From positions 186,001 through 250,000 of the forward strand of contig NZ_CP007541.1 in assembly GCF_000815025.1 (NCBI RefSeq): a DNA stretch of 64,000 bases. The letters are read 5' to 3'. The number at the start of each line of letters is the position of its first letter. Position 1 is the first letter of the stretch. This DNA is from Coxiella endosymbiont of Amblyomma americanum (GTDB lineage: Bacteria > Pseudomonadota > Gammaproteobacteria > Coxiellales > Coxiellaceae). A program made the position numbers and the translations under genes. Under the pieces are notes generated by a model that had not been told where the DNA came from, searched no databases, and was given only the letters and a program-made list of their open reading frames with translations. Of this stretch, positions 1 through 8,727 are shown piece after piece.

Positions 1-1
1 T

Positions 2-427
2 AAGCGTCTAAAAGAATTAGAAGAGTATTTGAAAAATGAGGATACTCTTATGGGAATGACAAAGAAGGAAATTTTAAATTTGATGGGAGAGCAAGAAAGA
101 TTGTCAGCGAATTTATCGGGAATCAAAAATATGAGTGGTTTACCAGATGTTTTGTTTATCATCGATGTGGGCCATGAGAAGATAGCTGTACAAGAAGCTA
201 AACGTTTGAATATTCCAGTTGTTGGTATAGTTGATACAAACGAAAGTCCGGATAATATTAGTTATGTTATTCCTGGTAATGATGATGCCGTGCATGCTAT
301 TCGATTATACTGCAAAGCAATTTCTTGTACCATTATTAGTGTTCATAATACTTTTAATTTAGAAAAAGAAGCAGAGAACAGGAAAAAAAATGAAATTAAA
401 AAAGAAGATAATAAGAGAGAAGACTAA
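2..427 (+). CDS. rpsB: 30S ribosomal protein S2, C-terminal part (5' end outside window)
   Basis: The reading frame is open from base 2 and encodes about 141 residues of ribosomal protein S2, part of the small subunit near the mRNA exit side. Conserved S2 stretches are visible: LPDVLFIIDVGHEKIAVQEA, then NIPVVGIVDTN and YVIPGNDDA. The first in-frame start-like codon (TTG at 29) is internal, so the gene simply begins upstream of the window. The tail after the last S2 block is lysine and glutamate rich. It is followed 42 bases later by tsf, the usual rpsB-tsf order. Confidence 0.95.
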   Translation, partial: KRLKELEEYLKNEDTLMGMTKKEILNLMGEQERLSANLSGIKNMSGLPDVLFIIDVGHEKIAVQEAKRLNIPVVGIVDTNESPDNISYVIPGNDDAVHAIRLYCKAISCTIISVHNTFNLEKEAENRKKNEIKKEDNKRED

Positions 428-469
428 GAGTAAAGATTACTACGGTATAGTATATAGGGTTGTATAGTG

Positions 470-1294
470 ATGATTATTACTGCAGCTATGGTTAAGGCGT
501 TACGAGAGATTACAGGTGCTGGTATTATGTCGTGTAAAACAGCTTTACAAGTTACCAACGGTAATATAGAAGTTGCCATTCAAGAATTAAAAAAACTGGG
601 TGAAATAACAGCGACTAAATTAGTTGAAAAAAAGACAAAGGAGGGAGTATTGGTTATCGAGGTAAATGATAACGAAAAGAAAGGATTTATGGTGGAGGTA
701 AATTGTCAAACTGACTTCGTAGCGCGCAATGAAGCGTTTATAAAGTTTGCTCAAAAAATTGCTAGACGTGGTTTAAAAGAGGAAACAACTAATGTTGCCG
801 ACACACTTGCCCTTACTATTCATACTGATATATCAAAGACTATAGAGAGCGCCAGAAAAGAGCTTGCTGCTAGAATGGGAGAGAATATCCAGGTCCGTCG
901 TGTGGCGTTATTATTTGCTGATGGTGTTATTGGTCATTATGTTCATAGAAATCGCATTGGAGTTTTGGTAGCACTTCATTCTGATAAAACAAGTCTAGCT
1001 AAAGATATTGCTATACATATTGCTGCTTTTAATCCACAGGTAATTAGTTCTAATGATGTATCTAAAAAGGTAGTAAGTAAGGAGAAGGAAATTTTAACAG
1101 CACAAGCGAAAAGAGACGGAAAACCAGAAAGGGTTATTAATAGAATAGTGGAAGGTCGTTTAAATAAATTCTTGAAGGAAATGAGTCTAGAGGGACAGGC
1201 TTTTTTGAAAGATTCAAAAATTTCAGTGGGAGATTTATTGCAATCGGAAAAATCAACTGTTACAGATTTTATTCGCTTTGAAGTAGGTGCATAA
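470..1294 (+). CDS. tsf: Translation elongation factor Ts
   Basis: EF-Ts is the cytosolic guanine nucleotide exchange factor that recycles EF-Tu. The 274-residue product starts with the UBA-like N-terminal block (VKALREITGAGIMSCKTAL) and carries the EF-Tu contact motif TDFVARN near residue 80, followed by the dimerisation region. I chose ATG 470; the adjacent GTG at 467 is equally possible because the weak ribosome binding site (AGGG, 456-459) suits either. The length is slightly below the usual 280-290. It sits between rpsB and pyrH, as in most gammaproteobacteria. Confidence 0.95.
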   Translation: MIITAAMVKALREITGAGIMSCKTALQVTNGNIEVAIQELKKLGEITATKLVEKKTKEGVLVIEVNDNEKKGFMVEVNCQTDFVARNEAFIKFAQKIARRGLKEETTNVADTLALTIHTDISKTIESARKELAARMGENIQVRRVALLFADGVIGHYVHRNRIGVLVALHSDKTSLAKDIAIHIAAFNPQVISSNDVSKKVVSKEKEILTAQAKRDGKPERVINRIVEGRLNKFLKEMSLEGQAFLKDSKISVGDLLQSEKSTVTDFIRFEVGA

Positions 1295-1345
1295 AGACAA
1301 AGAAAAATTAGAAAATTGTGTAGAGTTGGCGTTGGAGATTCGTTA

Positions 1346-2074
1346 GTGAAGAGTGGGGTTCGTCCGCTTTATTGGAGGGTTCTATTAAAGGTGAGTGGCG
1401 AGGCTCTTGTGGGAAAGGGAGTATGTACTATTGATCCCACTATTTTAGATCGTATAGCAGGCGATATCATTCGAGTCTATAAGTTAGGCGTCCAAGTAGC
1501 AATTGTTATCGGTGGTGGAAATATCTTCCGAGGTGTTACTTTGCAAAGAGCTGGGATTAGCCGCATAACAGGTGATTATATGGGTATGTTGGCGACATTG
1601 ATAAACGCATTAGCTTTAAGAGACGCTTTTGAACGCATTAATTTACCGGTTCGCATTTTATCTGCTATTCCTATGACAGGAGTAGCGGATGCCTTTCATC
1701 GAAGAAAAGCAATTCATCATTTACAGAAAGGACGTATTGTAATTTTTGCTTCCGGAACTGGAAATCCTTTAGTGACTACTGATTCAGCAGCTAGTTTGCG
1801 CGGTATTGAAATTGACGCTGATGTGGTTCTTAAGGCTACTAATGTAGATGGCATTTATTCAGATGATCCAGAAAAAAATTCAAAGGCAAGACTTTATAAG
1901 CATTTAACTTATAAGGAAGCTCTAGAAAAGGAGTTAGCTATCATGGATCTTGCTGCATTTTTTCAATGTCGAGATCATAACATGCCATTAAGAATTTTTA
2001 ACATTAATAAACCAGGGACTTTACTTCGAGTGGTTATGGGTATAGAAGAAGGGACTTTAGTGGATCAAGGTTAA
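1346..2074 (+). CDS. pyrH: UMP kinase
   Basis: Cytosolic UMP kinase phosphorylates UMP to UDP for pyrimidine nucleotide synthesis. The amino-acid-kinase fold is shown by the N-terminal [11 protein letters not shown], the glycine-rich [11 protein letters not shown], the [11 protein letters not shown] stretch, and [16 protein letters not shown] before the C-terminal part. The GTG at 1346 gives 242 residues, matching the family length, and has GGAG (1332-1335) upstream; a TTG at 1316 would add ten poorly conserved residues. The gene lies between tsf and frr in the common ribosomal cluster. Confidence 0.93.
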   Translation: MKSGVRPLYWRVLLKVSGEALVGKGVCTIDPTILDRIAGDIIRVYKLGVQVAIVIGGGNIFRGVTLQRAGISRITGDYMGMLATLINALALRDAFERINLPVRILSAIPMTGVADAFHRRKAIHHLQKGRIVIFASGTGNPLVTTDSAASLRGIEIDADVVLKATNVDGIYSDDPEKNSKARLYKHLTYKEALEKELAIMDLAAFFQCRDHNMPLRIFNINKPGTLLRVVMGIEEGTLVDQG

Positions 2075-2088
2075 GAGAGAATGTTTAT

Positions 2089-2655
2089 ATGATTAATAAT
2101 GGTATAGTTAATAAGACGAAAGTTCGTATGGAAAAAAGTGTGGAAACTTTAAAAACTGGATTAACAAAACTGCGAGCTGGACGTGCGCATCCGAGCTTAT
2201 TAGAGTATATTAAAGTGCAACATCATAATAGTGGTGTGAATGTTCCTCTTAGTCAAGCAGCAACGATTTCTGTTGAAAATTCTCATATGCTTATAATTTC
2301 TCCCTGGGAAGAGAATATGATAGATAAGATTAAGAAAGCTGTTCAATCTGCTAATCCTAGTTTAAATCCATTCGTCGCTGGGACAATAATTCGGGTGCCA
2401 TTACCTCCTTTAACAGAAGAGAGGCGTAGGGAATTCACCCGTATAGTTAGGGACGAAGCTGAAGTAGCGCGGGTAACAATACGAAATATTCGTCGAGAGG
2501 CTAATAATAATCTAAAAAAATTATTAAAAAAAAGAGAAATTAATGAAGATGAAGAACGGAGAATACACGTTAGCATTCAAAAACTTACTGATGAGAAAAT
2601 TTTAGAGATAAATAAAATTATTTCTAAAAAGATAGCTGACTTAATGTCTATATAA
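2089..2655 (+). CDS. frr: Ribosome recycling factor
   Basis: RRF, with EF-G, splits the post-termination ribosome. The 188-residue protein shows the signature [12 protein letters not shown] near residue 27, the middle domain around [11 protein letters not shown], and the C-terminal three-helix part with [14 protein letters not shown]. Length is normal (about 185). It begins 14 bases after the pyrH stop. In many gammaproteobacteria dxr follows frr; here only 64 bases separate frr from uppS and no dxr is present. Confidence 0.95.
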   Translation: MINNGIVNKTKVRMEKSVETLKTGLTKLRAGRAHPSLLEYIKVQHHNSGVNVPLSQAATISVENSHMLIISPWEENMIDKIKKAVQSANPSLNPFVAGTIIRVPLPPLTEERRREFTRIVRDEAEVARVTIRNIRREANNNLKKLLKKREINEDEERRIHVSIQKLTDEKILEINKIISKKIADLMSI

Positions 2656-2719
2656 TAAATAGATGTTCTCCAGTTTCTGAAAAACCCGAAAAGAAGAATA
2701 AAAGGAGTGAGTATGCTGA

Positions 2720-3445
2720 ATGAATTCAAGGTTTTTTCCTCGCCATGTTGCGATTATAATGGATGGCAATGGTCGATGGGCCAATCGTCGTGGGTTACCA
2801 AGGACGGTTGGTTACCGAGCTGGAGCTAAAACTGTCCGAAAAGTGATTGGCTTTGCAAGAAAAAAGGGAATTGAGATTTTAACTCTTTTTGCTTTCAGTA
2901 TCGAAAATCGAGCACGTCCTCAAAAGGACGTAAGTTTTTTAATGTCATTGTTTTTAAATGCTTTAGAATGCGATACAGATACGCTTCATAAAAATAATAT
3001 CTGTCTTAGGGTCGTGGGGGATCACAAGGAGTGCGATAGCAAACTACTTGTACAGATTCATGCTTCTCAAGAACTTACAAAAAATAATACAGGTTTAAAA
3101 TTAGTTATTGCCTTAAACTACAGTGGTCGTTGGGATATTGTACAAGCAACACAAAGACTGGGTGAGAAAATTCGAAATGGAGAATTAAATCCTAGAAAAG
3201 TAACAGTTAAACTATTTCAAAAACACTTGTGTTTAAACGACTTACCAGATCCTGATTTGCTAATTCGTACTAGCGGTGAGCAACGTTTGAGTAATTTTAT
3301 GTTATGGCAGATGGCGTACACAGAAGTTTATTTTACGTCCATCTGTTGGCCTGATTTTAGCCCTAGCAACTTTGAACAAGCATTAGCGTTTTATCAAGCA
3401 CGTCAACGACGTTTTGGATTAATATCGGAGCAAATTAAAGAATAA
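2720..3445 (+). CDS. uppS: Undecaprenyl diphosphate synthase (altered signature motif)
   Basis: Cis-prenyltransferase making the C55 lipid carrier for peptidoglycan and LPS from IPP and farnesyl diphosphate. Visible motifs: HVAIIMDGNGRWA (catalytic Asp about residue 15), LTLFAF, NYSGRWDI, and RTSGEQRLSNF with YTEVYF near the C-terminus. The start ATG 2720 has a good ribosome binding site (AAGGAG, 2702-2707). Oddity: the usual SSENW-x-RP signature reads S-I-E-N-R-A-R-P at residues 60-67, losing the second Ser and the Trp. The rest of the fold looks intact, so I still call it functional. Confidence 0.92.
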   Translation: MNSRFFPRHVAIIMDGNGRWANRRGLPRTVGYRAGAKTVRKVIGFARKKGIEILTLFAFSIENRARPQKDVSFLMSLFLNALECDTDTLHKNNICLRVVGDHKECDSKLLVQIHASQELTKNNTGLKLVIALNYSGRWDIVQATQRLGEKIRNGELNPRKVTVKLFQKHLCLNDLPDPDLLIRTSGEQRLSNFMLWQMAYTEVYFTSICWPDFSPSNFEQALAFYQARQRRFGLISEQIKE

Positions 3446-3450
3446 AAATA

Positions 3451-4266
3451 ATGTTTTTTAGATGCCGCGTGCCTACGTCACTGACGTTAATTACTTTTTT
3501 ATTTCTAGTAATTCAATATTTATCTATGCCGTGGTTTGGTTATTTAATTGGCATTGTGGTGGCTCTGGCAGCATGGGAATGGTCTATTTTATCAGGAATG
3601 AAAAATTTTTATTTTCGAGTTTTTTATGTGCTGTCTATTCTGTTAGCTTTGATAGGTATATATTATCTTCCAATTTTTTGGATATCAACTATATCCTTTT
3701 TTGTTTGGTTATGGGCAGCAGCAGCTGTTATTTGCTATGCAAAGAGGATTAATCCTTTAGGATTCCAATACAGCATAATAAAAATTATTATGGGTTTTAT
3801 AGTATTAACGTCCTTCTGGATTTCTGGAATTGCGCTACGTAGTACTAATGGTTCTCATTGGTTGTTATTTGGTCTAGTGTTGATTTTTTCTACAGATATA
3901 GGAGCTTACGCAGTAGGTCGATGGTGTGGAAGGAGAATATTAATTGCGCGTGTAAGTCCTAATAAAACATGGGAAGGATTATTTGGTGGTGTCCTTTTGA
4001 CGTCGGCGATCACTGTTATTACTTTCTATATTTTTCATCTGTTTTTTCTTCGATTAATATTAGCAAGTTTTTTATCTCTGGTTGTAGCTATTTTTGCAAT
4101 TATTGGTGATTTGTTCGAAAGCATGCTAAAACGACAAGCCGAAGTGAAGGACTCTGGCCGATTGTTTCCTGGTCATGGTGGAATGTTAGATCGTATTGAT
4201 AGTACTCTTGCTGCACTTCCTGTTTTTCTTTTATACTCCATCTATGTTTCTTCACTTATTACATGA
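3451..4266 (+). CDS. cdsA: Phosphatidate cytidylyltransferase (CDP-diglyceride synthase)
   Basis: Inner-membrane enzyme converting phosphatidic acid plus CTP to CDP-diacylglycerol, the precursor of phospholipids. The 271-residue protein is mostly hydrophobic with about eight membrane segments. The family signature is clear: SPNKTWEGLFGG near residue 170, and the C-terminal CDS block KRQAEVKDSGRLFPGHGG followed by MLDRIDS (about residues 226-252). It starts five bases after uppS, so the two are probably co-transcribed. The gene often found next, rseP, is absent; the reverse-strand mevalonate genes occupy that position. Confidence 0.94.
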   Translation: MFFRCRVPTSLTLITFLFLVIQYLSMPWFGYLIGIVVALAAWEWSILSGMKNFYFRVFYVLSILLALIGIYYLPIFWISTISFFVWLWAAAAVICYAKRINPLGFQYSIIKIIMGFIVLTSFWISGIALRSTNGSHWLLFGLVLIFSTDIGAYAVGRWCGRRILIARVSPNKTWEGLFGGVLLTSAITVITFYIFHLFFLRLILASFLSLVVAIFAIIGDLFESMLKRQAEVKDSGRLFPGHGGMLDRIDSTLAALPVFLLYSIYVSSLIT

Positions 4267-4376
4267 AAAAACGCTGTATTATCTATACTCTCTTGGTCAA
4301 TTATTAATTTTTTCAAGTGTTTTGCACTTTTCCTATTTTTAGATCCCGTGTCTTTTTTAATATTATGGAATTATTA

Positions 4377-5924
4377 TTATTGTTTCTTTATTTTCTTAAA
4401 ATTCGGTATTCCTTTTAGCGCAATCTTTAGGGCTCCAGAGATCCAAGGAGTAAAATTTTGTAGATTTTTTTTAAGTTCTTCTTTTAAAATGGGAAAATTA
4501 ATCCATCGAATAGCACTAATTTCCCTTGTATTAAAGGCAATCTTTTCAGTAGTTACAAACCCCACAAATATATGATCGTACTCATTCTCAATTAGATGAT
4601 TATCTACCTTAGCGGTATAACGGAATACTCCTACTTTTCTTAATGGGATTTTTAATCCTATTTCTTCGAACAGTCGTCTTTTACTTGCTTTAATAATATT
4701 TTCTTCAGGTCTTGGATGTCCACAACAAGTATTTGTCCATAATCTCCCACTGTGATATTTATCAGGATGTCGTTGTTGAAGAAGTAATTGCCATTCATTG
4801 TTTTTCCAAGAAAAAATAAAGATTGAAAAAGCACGATGGAGTTTTCCTTCATGATGCACTTTTATCTTTTCTTCACTACCTAGAATTCGATCTTTTTCAT
4901 CAACAAGTATAACTTTTTGGTAAGTAGTGTTTTTAAAAGGTGAAACGATTTCAATATTGGGAAAATGATACCTTATTTTCTCATTATCTTTTTCTAAAAA
5001 TAATAAATTGATGTTCGCTCCTGCGTCTTGAGTAAAATAAATTTCCATTCCTGTTGCTCGAAGTTCCCATATTTTTTGTATCATTTGAATGGTCTTTGGG
5101 GAAAAATACATTAAAGGTGGCCATGCGGATAACATTGTGGCATGCATAGCCAATGCATTAGACTCAGCAGTCCTTCCTAAAAGAGAGAAGTTTTTTTGAG
5201 TAATAGCTTTTTTTAAATGAAAAAAATCTTTATTTGCTTTTTTAAGCCATGCGGTATAAAGTGCAGCAGTCGATACAGTGCGATTCATGCCTTCACGTGA
5301 ACTGATTTTCTTTTTTTGAGAACTTATAATGTAAATTCCAATACGCAAGGATGGCCAATGTGCGTTTATCGGTTCTGCATAGCTATCCATTCCATTAGGA
5401 TCAGTCCCACGATACCACTGTACAAATCCATTAAAGATTGAACGACAAGCACTGCCACTGCCTAATCGTGCGAGAATTGATAAAGTTTTTTCGTCTAAAT
5501 GCCATCCAAAGAAATCATTAACTGCTTTTACAATAGCGGCATAGCCACAAGCGGATGAAGCAAGCCCAGCGGCAATAGGAATATTAAAGTGAAGTTGTAA
5601 TCGCACAGCTTGTGTATTAAATACCAATTCCTTTAAAAAAGCCCATAAGGAGTGTTGTTTATAGCAATTCTCTGTATTTAACAAATTATTGTTAACAATT
5701 AATTCATGACATTGTTTTGTTGAAAAAGAAATTTTTGCATCGGCACCTTTATTATCTAGAGACACAGATAAACTTGAAGTGAATGGTAAATTAAGTTCTA
5801 GATTGCGTTTCCCCCAGTATTTACATAAAGCAATATTTGAAGGTGCAAAAGCTTGACCAAAAGATTTAATAGGCACTCTGTTTTTTTTCATGAGTAATTT
5901 TTGAAAAATTTCATTGTATCTCAT
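4377..5924 (-). CDS. Fused diphosphomevalonate decarboxylase / isopentenyl-diphosphate isomerase
   Basis: A 515-residue two-domain protein. The first about 335 residues are a GHMP-family diphosphomevalonate decarboxylase: SNIALCKYWGKR near the start, the ATP-loop-like GLASSACGYAA, and FTQDAGANINLL containing the catalytic Asp (about residue 300). The remaining about 180 residues are a type 1 (Nudix) IPP isomerase: NTCCGHP with the catalytic Cys near residue 397, a Nudix-like RRLFEEIG, and ENEYDHIF with the second acidic catalytic residue. ATG 5924 is preceded by a strong AAAGGAG (5934-5940) and overlaps the upstream kinase gene by 14 bases; the open frame above 5924 is only overlap with that gene. 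The fusion would make IPP and convert it to DMAPP. Confidence 0.92.
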   Translation of the reverse strand: MRYNEIFQKLLMKKNRVPIKSFGQAFAPSNIALCKYWGKRNLELNLPFTSSLSVSLDNKGADAKISFSTKQCHELIVNNNLLNTENCYKQHSLWAFLKELVFNTQAVRLQLHFNIPIAAGLASSACGYAAIVKAVNDFFGWHLDEKTLSILARLGSGSACRSIFNGFVQWYRGTDPNGMDSYAEPINAHWPSLRIGIYIISSQKKKISSREGMNRTVSTAALYTAWLKKANKDFFHLKKAITQKNFSLLGRTAESNALAMHATMLSAWPPLMYFSPKTIQMIQKIWELRATGMEIYFTQDAGANINLLFLEKDNEKIRYHFPNIEIVSPFKNTTYQKVILVDEKDRILGSEEKIKVHHEGKLHRAFSIFIFSWKNNEWQLLLQQRHPDKYHSGRLWTNTCCGHPRPEENIIKASKRRLFEEIGLKIPLRKVGVFRYTAKVDNHLIENEYDHIFVGFVTTEKIAFNTREISAIRWINFPILKEELKKNLQNFTPWISGALKIALKGIPNFKKIKKQ

Positions 5925-6855
5925 CAAATTCTGCTCCTTTAGAAATAATGGATAGTGGAATTTGCTTAACTCCAAGTTTTCTTTCTTCTTTATTACGCGG
6001 GAAATAAGTAGGTAAAAATTTTCCAACTCCAATAATACAATCACCAAAACCAGAACCAGATATCTTAGCACCTAAAATATTGGGCTGTTTACGCAGGGCA
6101 TAGATCAAATTTTCTAAAAAAATATTACTAACTCCCATAGCTGTCATAAGTTCTTGTCCTGAGTTGAATAGATTACCTAAAGCAATCCAATTGCGAGTGT
6201 TAATAATGTTAATCGCTTTTATAGAAAGAGCATGCATTTTTTCCTCTATCTTTTTATAGTCAATTAAACATTGTTGACGCTTTTTATTAATTATGTTAAT
6301 TGCACGAGCAGTAGAAAGTTTATTTCCTGAGTAAATCGCCACTAAAGGCGGTTTTTCTTTTAAAGAAATAACTGAAAAAGGCGAATTATTAAAAGCAATT
6401 ACACCGCCAAAGATACTTGCTGCGCAGTCTGCTCCGGATCCTACACCTTGTACTCGGTGAATTACTTGTAATGCTGCTTTCCAGAGATCTATTTTAGTTA
6501 ACGACTTCTTATGCCAACGATTTAATACGATTAGTAAAGCTACAGTGATTGCTGCTGAACTTCCTAATCCAAAAGAAGAAGGCAAATCAGAAGTAACTTC
6601 AATATTACATCCGGAAAGAGGCTTTACAAAATTTAGTGCTTCTAATATGAATTCAAAAGGAGCTTGTGCAAAAATTTGATGGCGACTGATGTGTAGTGTA
6701 CCTAAATCTGAATCTATAAAAATTCGATCGTCGTTACGCGGTTTAAGCGCTACAAAAATAGATTTATTAATGGCGGCCACCAAAGCTGTTTTGCCGTGTA
6801 ATACAGCATATTCTCCAAGTAGTATTAAACTACCAGAGGCTTTCGCTCTATACAA
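5911..6855 (-). CDS. GHMP kinase, probable phosphomevalonate kinase
   Basis: GHMP-family small-molecule kinase of about 314 residues. Visible features: SLILLGEYAVLHG at the N-terminus, the glycine-rich ATP loop SSFGLGSSAAIT near residue 100, GSGADCAAS, and the C-terminal glycine motif KISGSGFGDC. It lies between mevalonate kinase and the decarboxylase, so phosphomevalonate is the most economical substrate; that is inference from context. No ATG is available; I prefer TTG 6855 because AAGGAA lies just upstream and it overlaps the previous stop by eight bases. A TTG at 6876 would add seven residues without a ribosome binding site. Confidence 0.8.
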   Translation of the reverse strand: MYRAKASGSLILLGEYAVLHGKTALVAAINKSIFVALKPRNDDRIFIDSDLGTLHISRHQIFAQAPFEFILEALNFVKPLSGCNIEVTSDLPSSFGLGSSAAITVALLIVLNRWHKKSLTKIDLWKAALQVIHRVQGVGSGADCAASIFGGVIAFNNSPFSVISLKEKPPLVAIYSGNKLSTARAINIINKKRQQCLIDYKKIEEKMHALSIKAINIINTRNWIALGNLFNSGQELMTAMGVSNIFLENLIYALRKQPNILGAKISGSGFGDCIIGVGKFLPTYFPRNKEERKLGVKQIPLSIISKGAEFDEIQ

Positions 6856-7876
6856 TATGAGTTCCTTGACTGTCAATTTGAATAGGCATAATAGTATACC
6901 TATATTGTTCTATGAGATTATTAATAGAGGCATCAGATACAACTAAAATGATGCCCCCGTTATCGCCTTTTACGCTTCCTGCGCCACAAATTTTTGCTGC
7001 ACCGCCTGTTTTTTCTATGTCAATAATAAAACGATCAACTTTATCAGGTACAACACCAATAGTTTTGAGTAATTGATGATTTTTTTGAATACAGTTTTTC
7101 ACTTTTTCGTAGTTACCTTTTTGTAATGCTTGATCAAATTCATTAGTAACTGCAGAGAAATCGTCTCCAATATGACTTTTCTTGAAATAAGAAGACACTT
7201 GTGAGACGCACGCTCCGGTGCTGCTTTTCGGTTTTCCAGTTTGAACTAATTGCATTGAAAAATTTTTAATTAAGCGTTTTTTAAACTGTCCTTTTTCATA
7301 AAGAAAACTTCCACCGTGATAAACGGTGTGTAAATCTAGTCCGCTAGAGTAACCGTGTTGCAAATTTTCCGATTCCATACCTAATGTAAAACATTTTTCC
7401 AAATCAAAATTTGCATCTAAAAAATGTGTAAGTGCGTGGATTAAACCCATGATGCTGGCAGCTGAAGATCCTATCCCATAACCTATAGGAATATTAGAAT
7501 CGATGATAATATCTATACCAAAAGGCAACGATATGCTTTTTAAGTTATCTAATACATTGATAAAAGTGAAGAGTAAAAGTTCAGAGGATTCTTTTAAGAC
7601 TTCCTGAATATTTAAATGCTTTGAACGATATTTTTTATATTTATCCTTAAGTGTTCTTTTTAATTTACGGAGTGTCTGCAGTGCGACAGATCTTTTAAAA
7701 CCAATATTTACAAAATTGAAAGAAAAATGTAGTGAAGTAGACCAGTGAATAATAACATTTGTGTAATAATTTATGGCTACAGCCAACGCTGAATGTCCAT
7801 AAACTATGGCATGCTCTCCTGATAAAATCAGTTTGGCAGGTGTTCGTGTTTTTAAAAAATATTTCTTTTGTATCAT
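6848..7876 (-). CDS. mvk: Mevalonate kinase
   Basis: GHMP kinase that phosphorylates mevalonate, the first committed kinase step of the mevalonate route to IPP. The 342-residue protein has PAKLILSGEHAIVYG near the N-terminus, IPIGYGIGSSAAS (ATP loop, about residue 130), YSSGLDLHT with the catalytic Asp region, GKPKSSTGACV, and the C-terminal KICGAGSVKGDNGG typical of mevalonate kinases. It starts at ATG 7876 and is the first gene of a three-gene minus-strand operon with overlapping ends. HMG-CoA synthase and reductase are not in this window. Confidence 0.85.
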   Translation of the reverse strand: MIQKKYFLKTRTPAKLILSGEHAIVYGHSALAVAINYYTNVIIHWSTSLHFSFNFVNIGFKRSVALQTLRKLKRTLKDKYKKYRSKHLNIQEVLKESSELLLFTFINVLDNLKSISLPFGIDIIIDSNIPIGYGIGSSAASIMGLIHALTHFLDANFDLEKCFTLGMESENLQHGYSSGLDLHTVYHGGSFLYEKGQFKKRLIKNFSMQLVQTGKPKSSTGACVSQVSSYFKKSHIGDDFSAVTNEFDQALQKGNYEKVKNCIQKNHQLLKTIGVVPDKVDRFIIDIEKTGGAAKICGAGSVKGDNGGIILVVSDASINNLIEQYRYTIMPIQIDSQGTHIV

Positions 7877-8283
7877 TTAATTCTCAAGTAGTTGACTTTG
7901 TGCTTGCGTTTCCTTTTACTAAGAAAGTTTTCATATGCATTAATATATGGCTTTTAAGATTTATATTAACTGAAGACTTACTCGTAATTCTTAGACAATA
8001 AATGCCTATTTCCATAGTGTTTAAATTTACTTTTTATTATCCAATATCTATATCTAAACTACGACACAAGGACCAGATGATTTTTTTGAACTCAGTTCTT
8101 ATAGTAATTTTAACAAATAAATTAAACAGAGTGATTACTTATTTTACCTTATTTATTTTGTGATTAATTTTTTGTATTATGCTGCGATTTATAACTTATA
8201 AACACGTAATTTACGAAACGTTCGACATATAACCTACAAATGGGTGTTGGAATACCGGTGTAATTACTAATAAACATGCGCAA

Positions 8284-8321
8284 CTCCTTTGACGCACAAA
8301 ACGTGTAATACACGCAAGGAG
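8284..8321. repeat. Nested inverted repeat, relatively GC-rich
   Basis: Outer arms CTCCTT (8284-8289) and AAGGAG (8316-8321) enclose an inner perfect hairpin CGTGT/ACACG (8302-8306 and 8310-8314). It stands out against the AT-rich spacer. It could be a structured RNA relic or a terminator stem; no T-run follows. Confidence 0.45.
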
Positions 8322-8355
8322 ATACAAAATAAAAATATTTCTTTCTATGTCTATT

Positions 8356-8392
8356 TAAACTCTTATCTTTCATTTTATAAAATAAGAGTTTA
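8356..8392. repeat. 11-bp perfect inverted repeat
   Basis: TAAACTCTTAT at 8356-8366 is repeated in inverted orientation at 8382-8392, separated by 15 bases. There is no classical T-run on either strand, so a terminator role is uncertain; it lies in the mvk-bamA spacer. Confidence 0.5.
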
Positions 8393-8624
8393 GAATTTGA
8401 TGATTTAAGGGTAGGAAGTGAGTTAAAGATCCGGATTGGAAACAAACGGTCAAATATTCTTAAATTAAATATATCCTCTCAGTTTGTAGGACAGTAATAA
8501 TAAGGTTACTAAGTGATTTTAAATGATTGGAAATTACTAGTATAGTCTTTGCTATAGATAATCATAAATTGAGTGTTATAATACCATTTCTTTATAGTAT
8601 TTGGTACAAAACAGGGGTTATTGG

Positions 8625-8642
8625 TCAATCTTCCAAGATTGA
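8625..8642. repeat. 8-bp palindrome with two-base centre
   Basis: TCAATCTT and AAGATTGA flank a CC centre about 85 bases upstream of bamA. The position would fit an operator or a hairpin in the bamA leader; function unknown. Confidence 0.4.
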
Positions 8643-8727
8643 AAATTATCAGAACTCATTCTCGTCTTCGGATAAAGTGAAAAATAGTAAGGAAATAAAA
8701 ATTCACATTTAATATTAATACTTAATT

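Larger units (their letters stand above)
7877..8727. other. 851-base spacer between mvk and bamA, no supported gene
   Basis: AT-rich spacer upstream of both divergent genes. I see no convincing coding sequence: the short open frames have no recognisable motif or ribosome binding site. It contains several perfect inverted repeats, listed separately. It may be a decayed gene, since rseP often precedes bamA, but I could not recognise any RseP motif in it. Confidence 0.6.

Noticed and set aside
5925-6071. 49-codon N-terminal extension of the decarboxylase/isomerase gene
   Set aside because: It lies entirely within the upstream kinase gene in another frame and the strong AAAGGAG points to ATG 5924.
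8164-8445. 93-codon open frame on the minus strand in the mvk-bamA spacer
   Set aside because: No recognisable motif, odd composition and several hairpins within it; more likely chance in AT-rich spacer.
8527-8712. 61-codon open frame upstream of bamA
   Set aside because: No motif or ribosome binding site; it contains the palindrome at 8625-8642 and looks like bamA leader.
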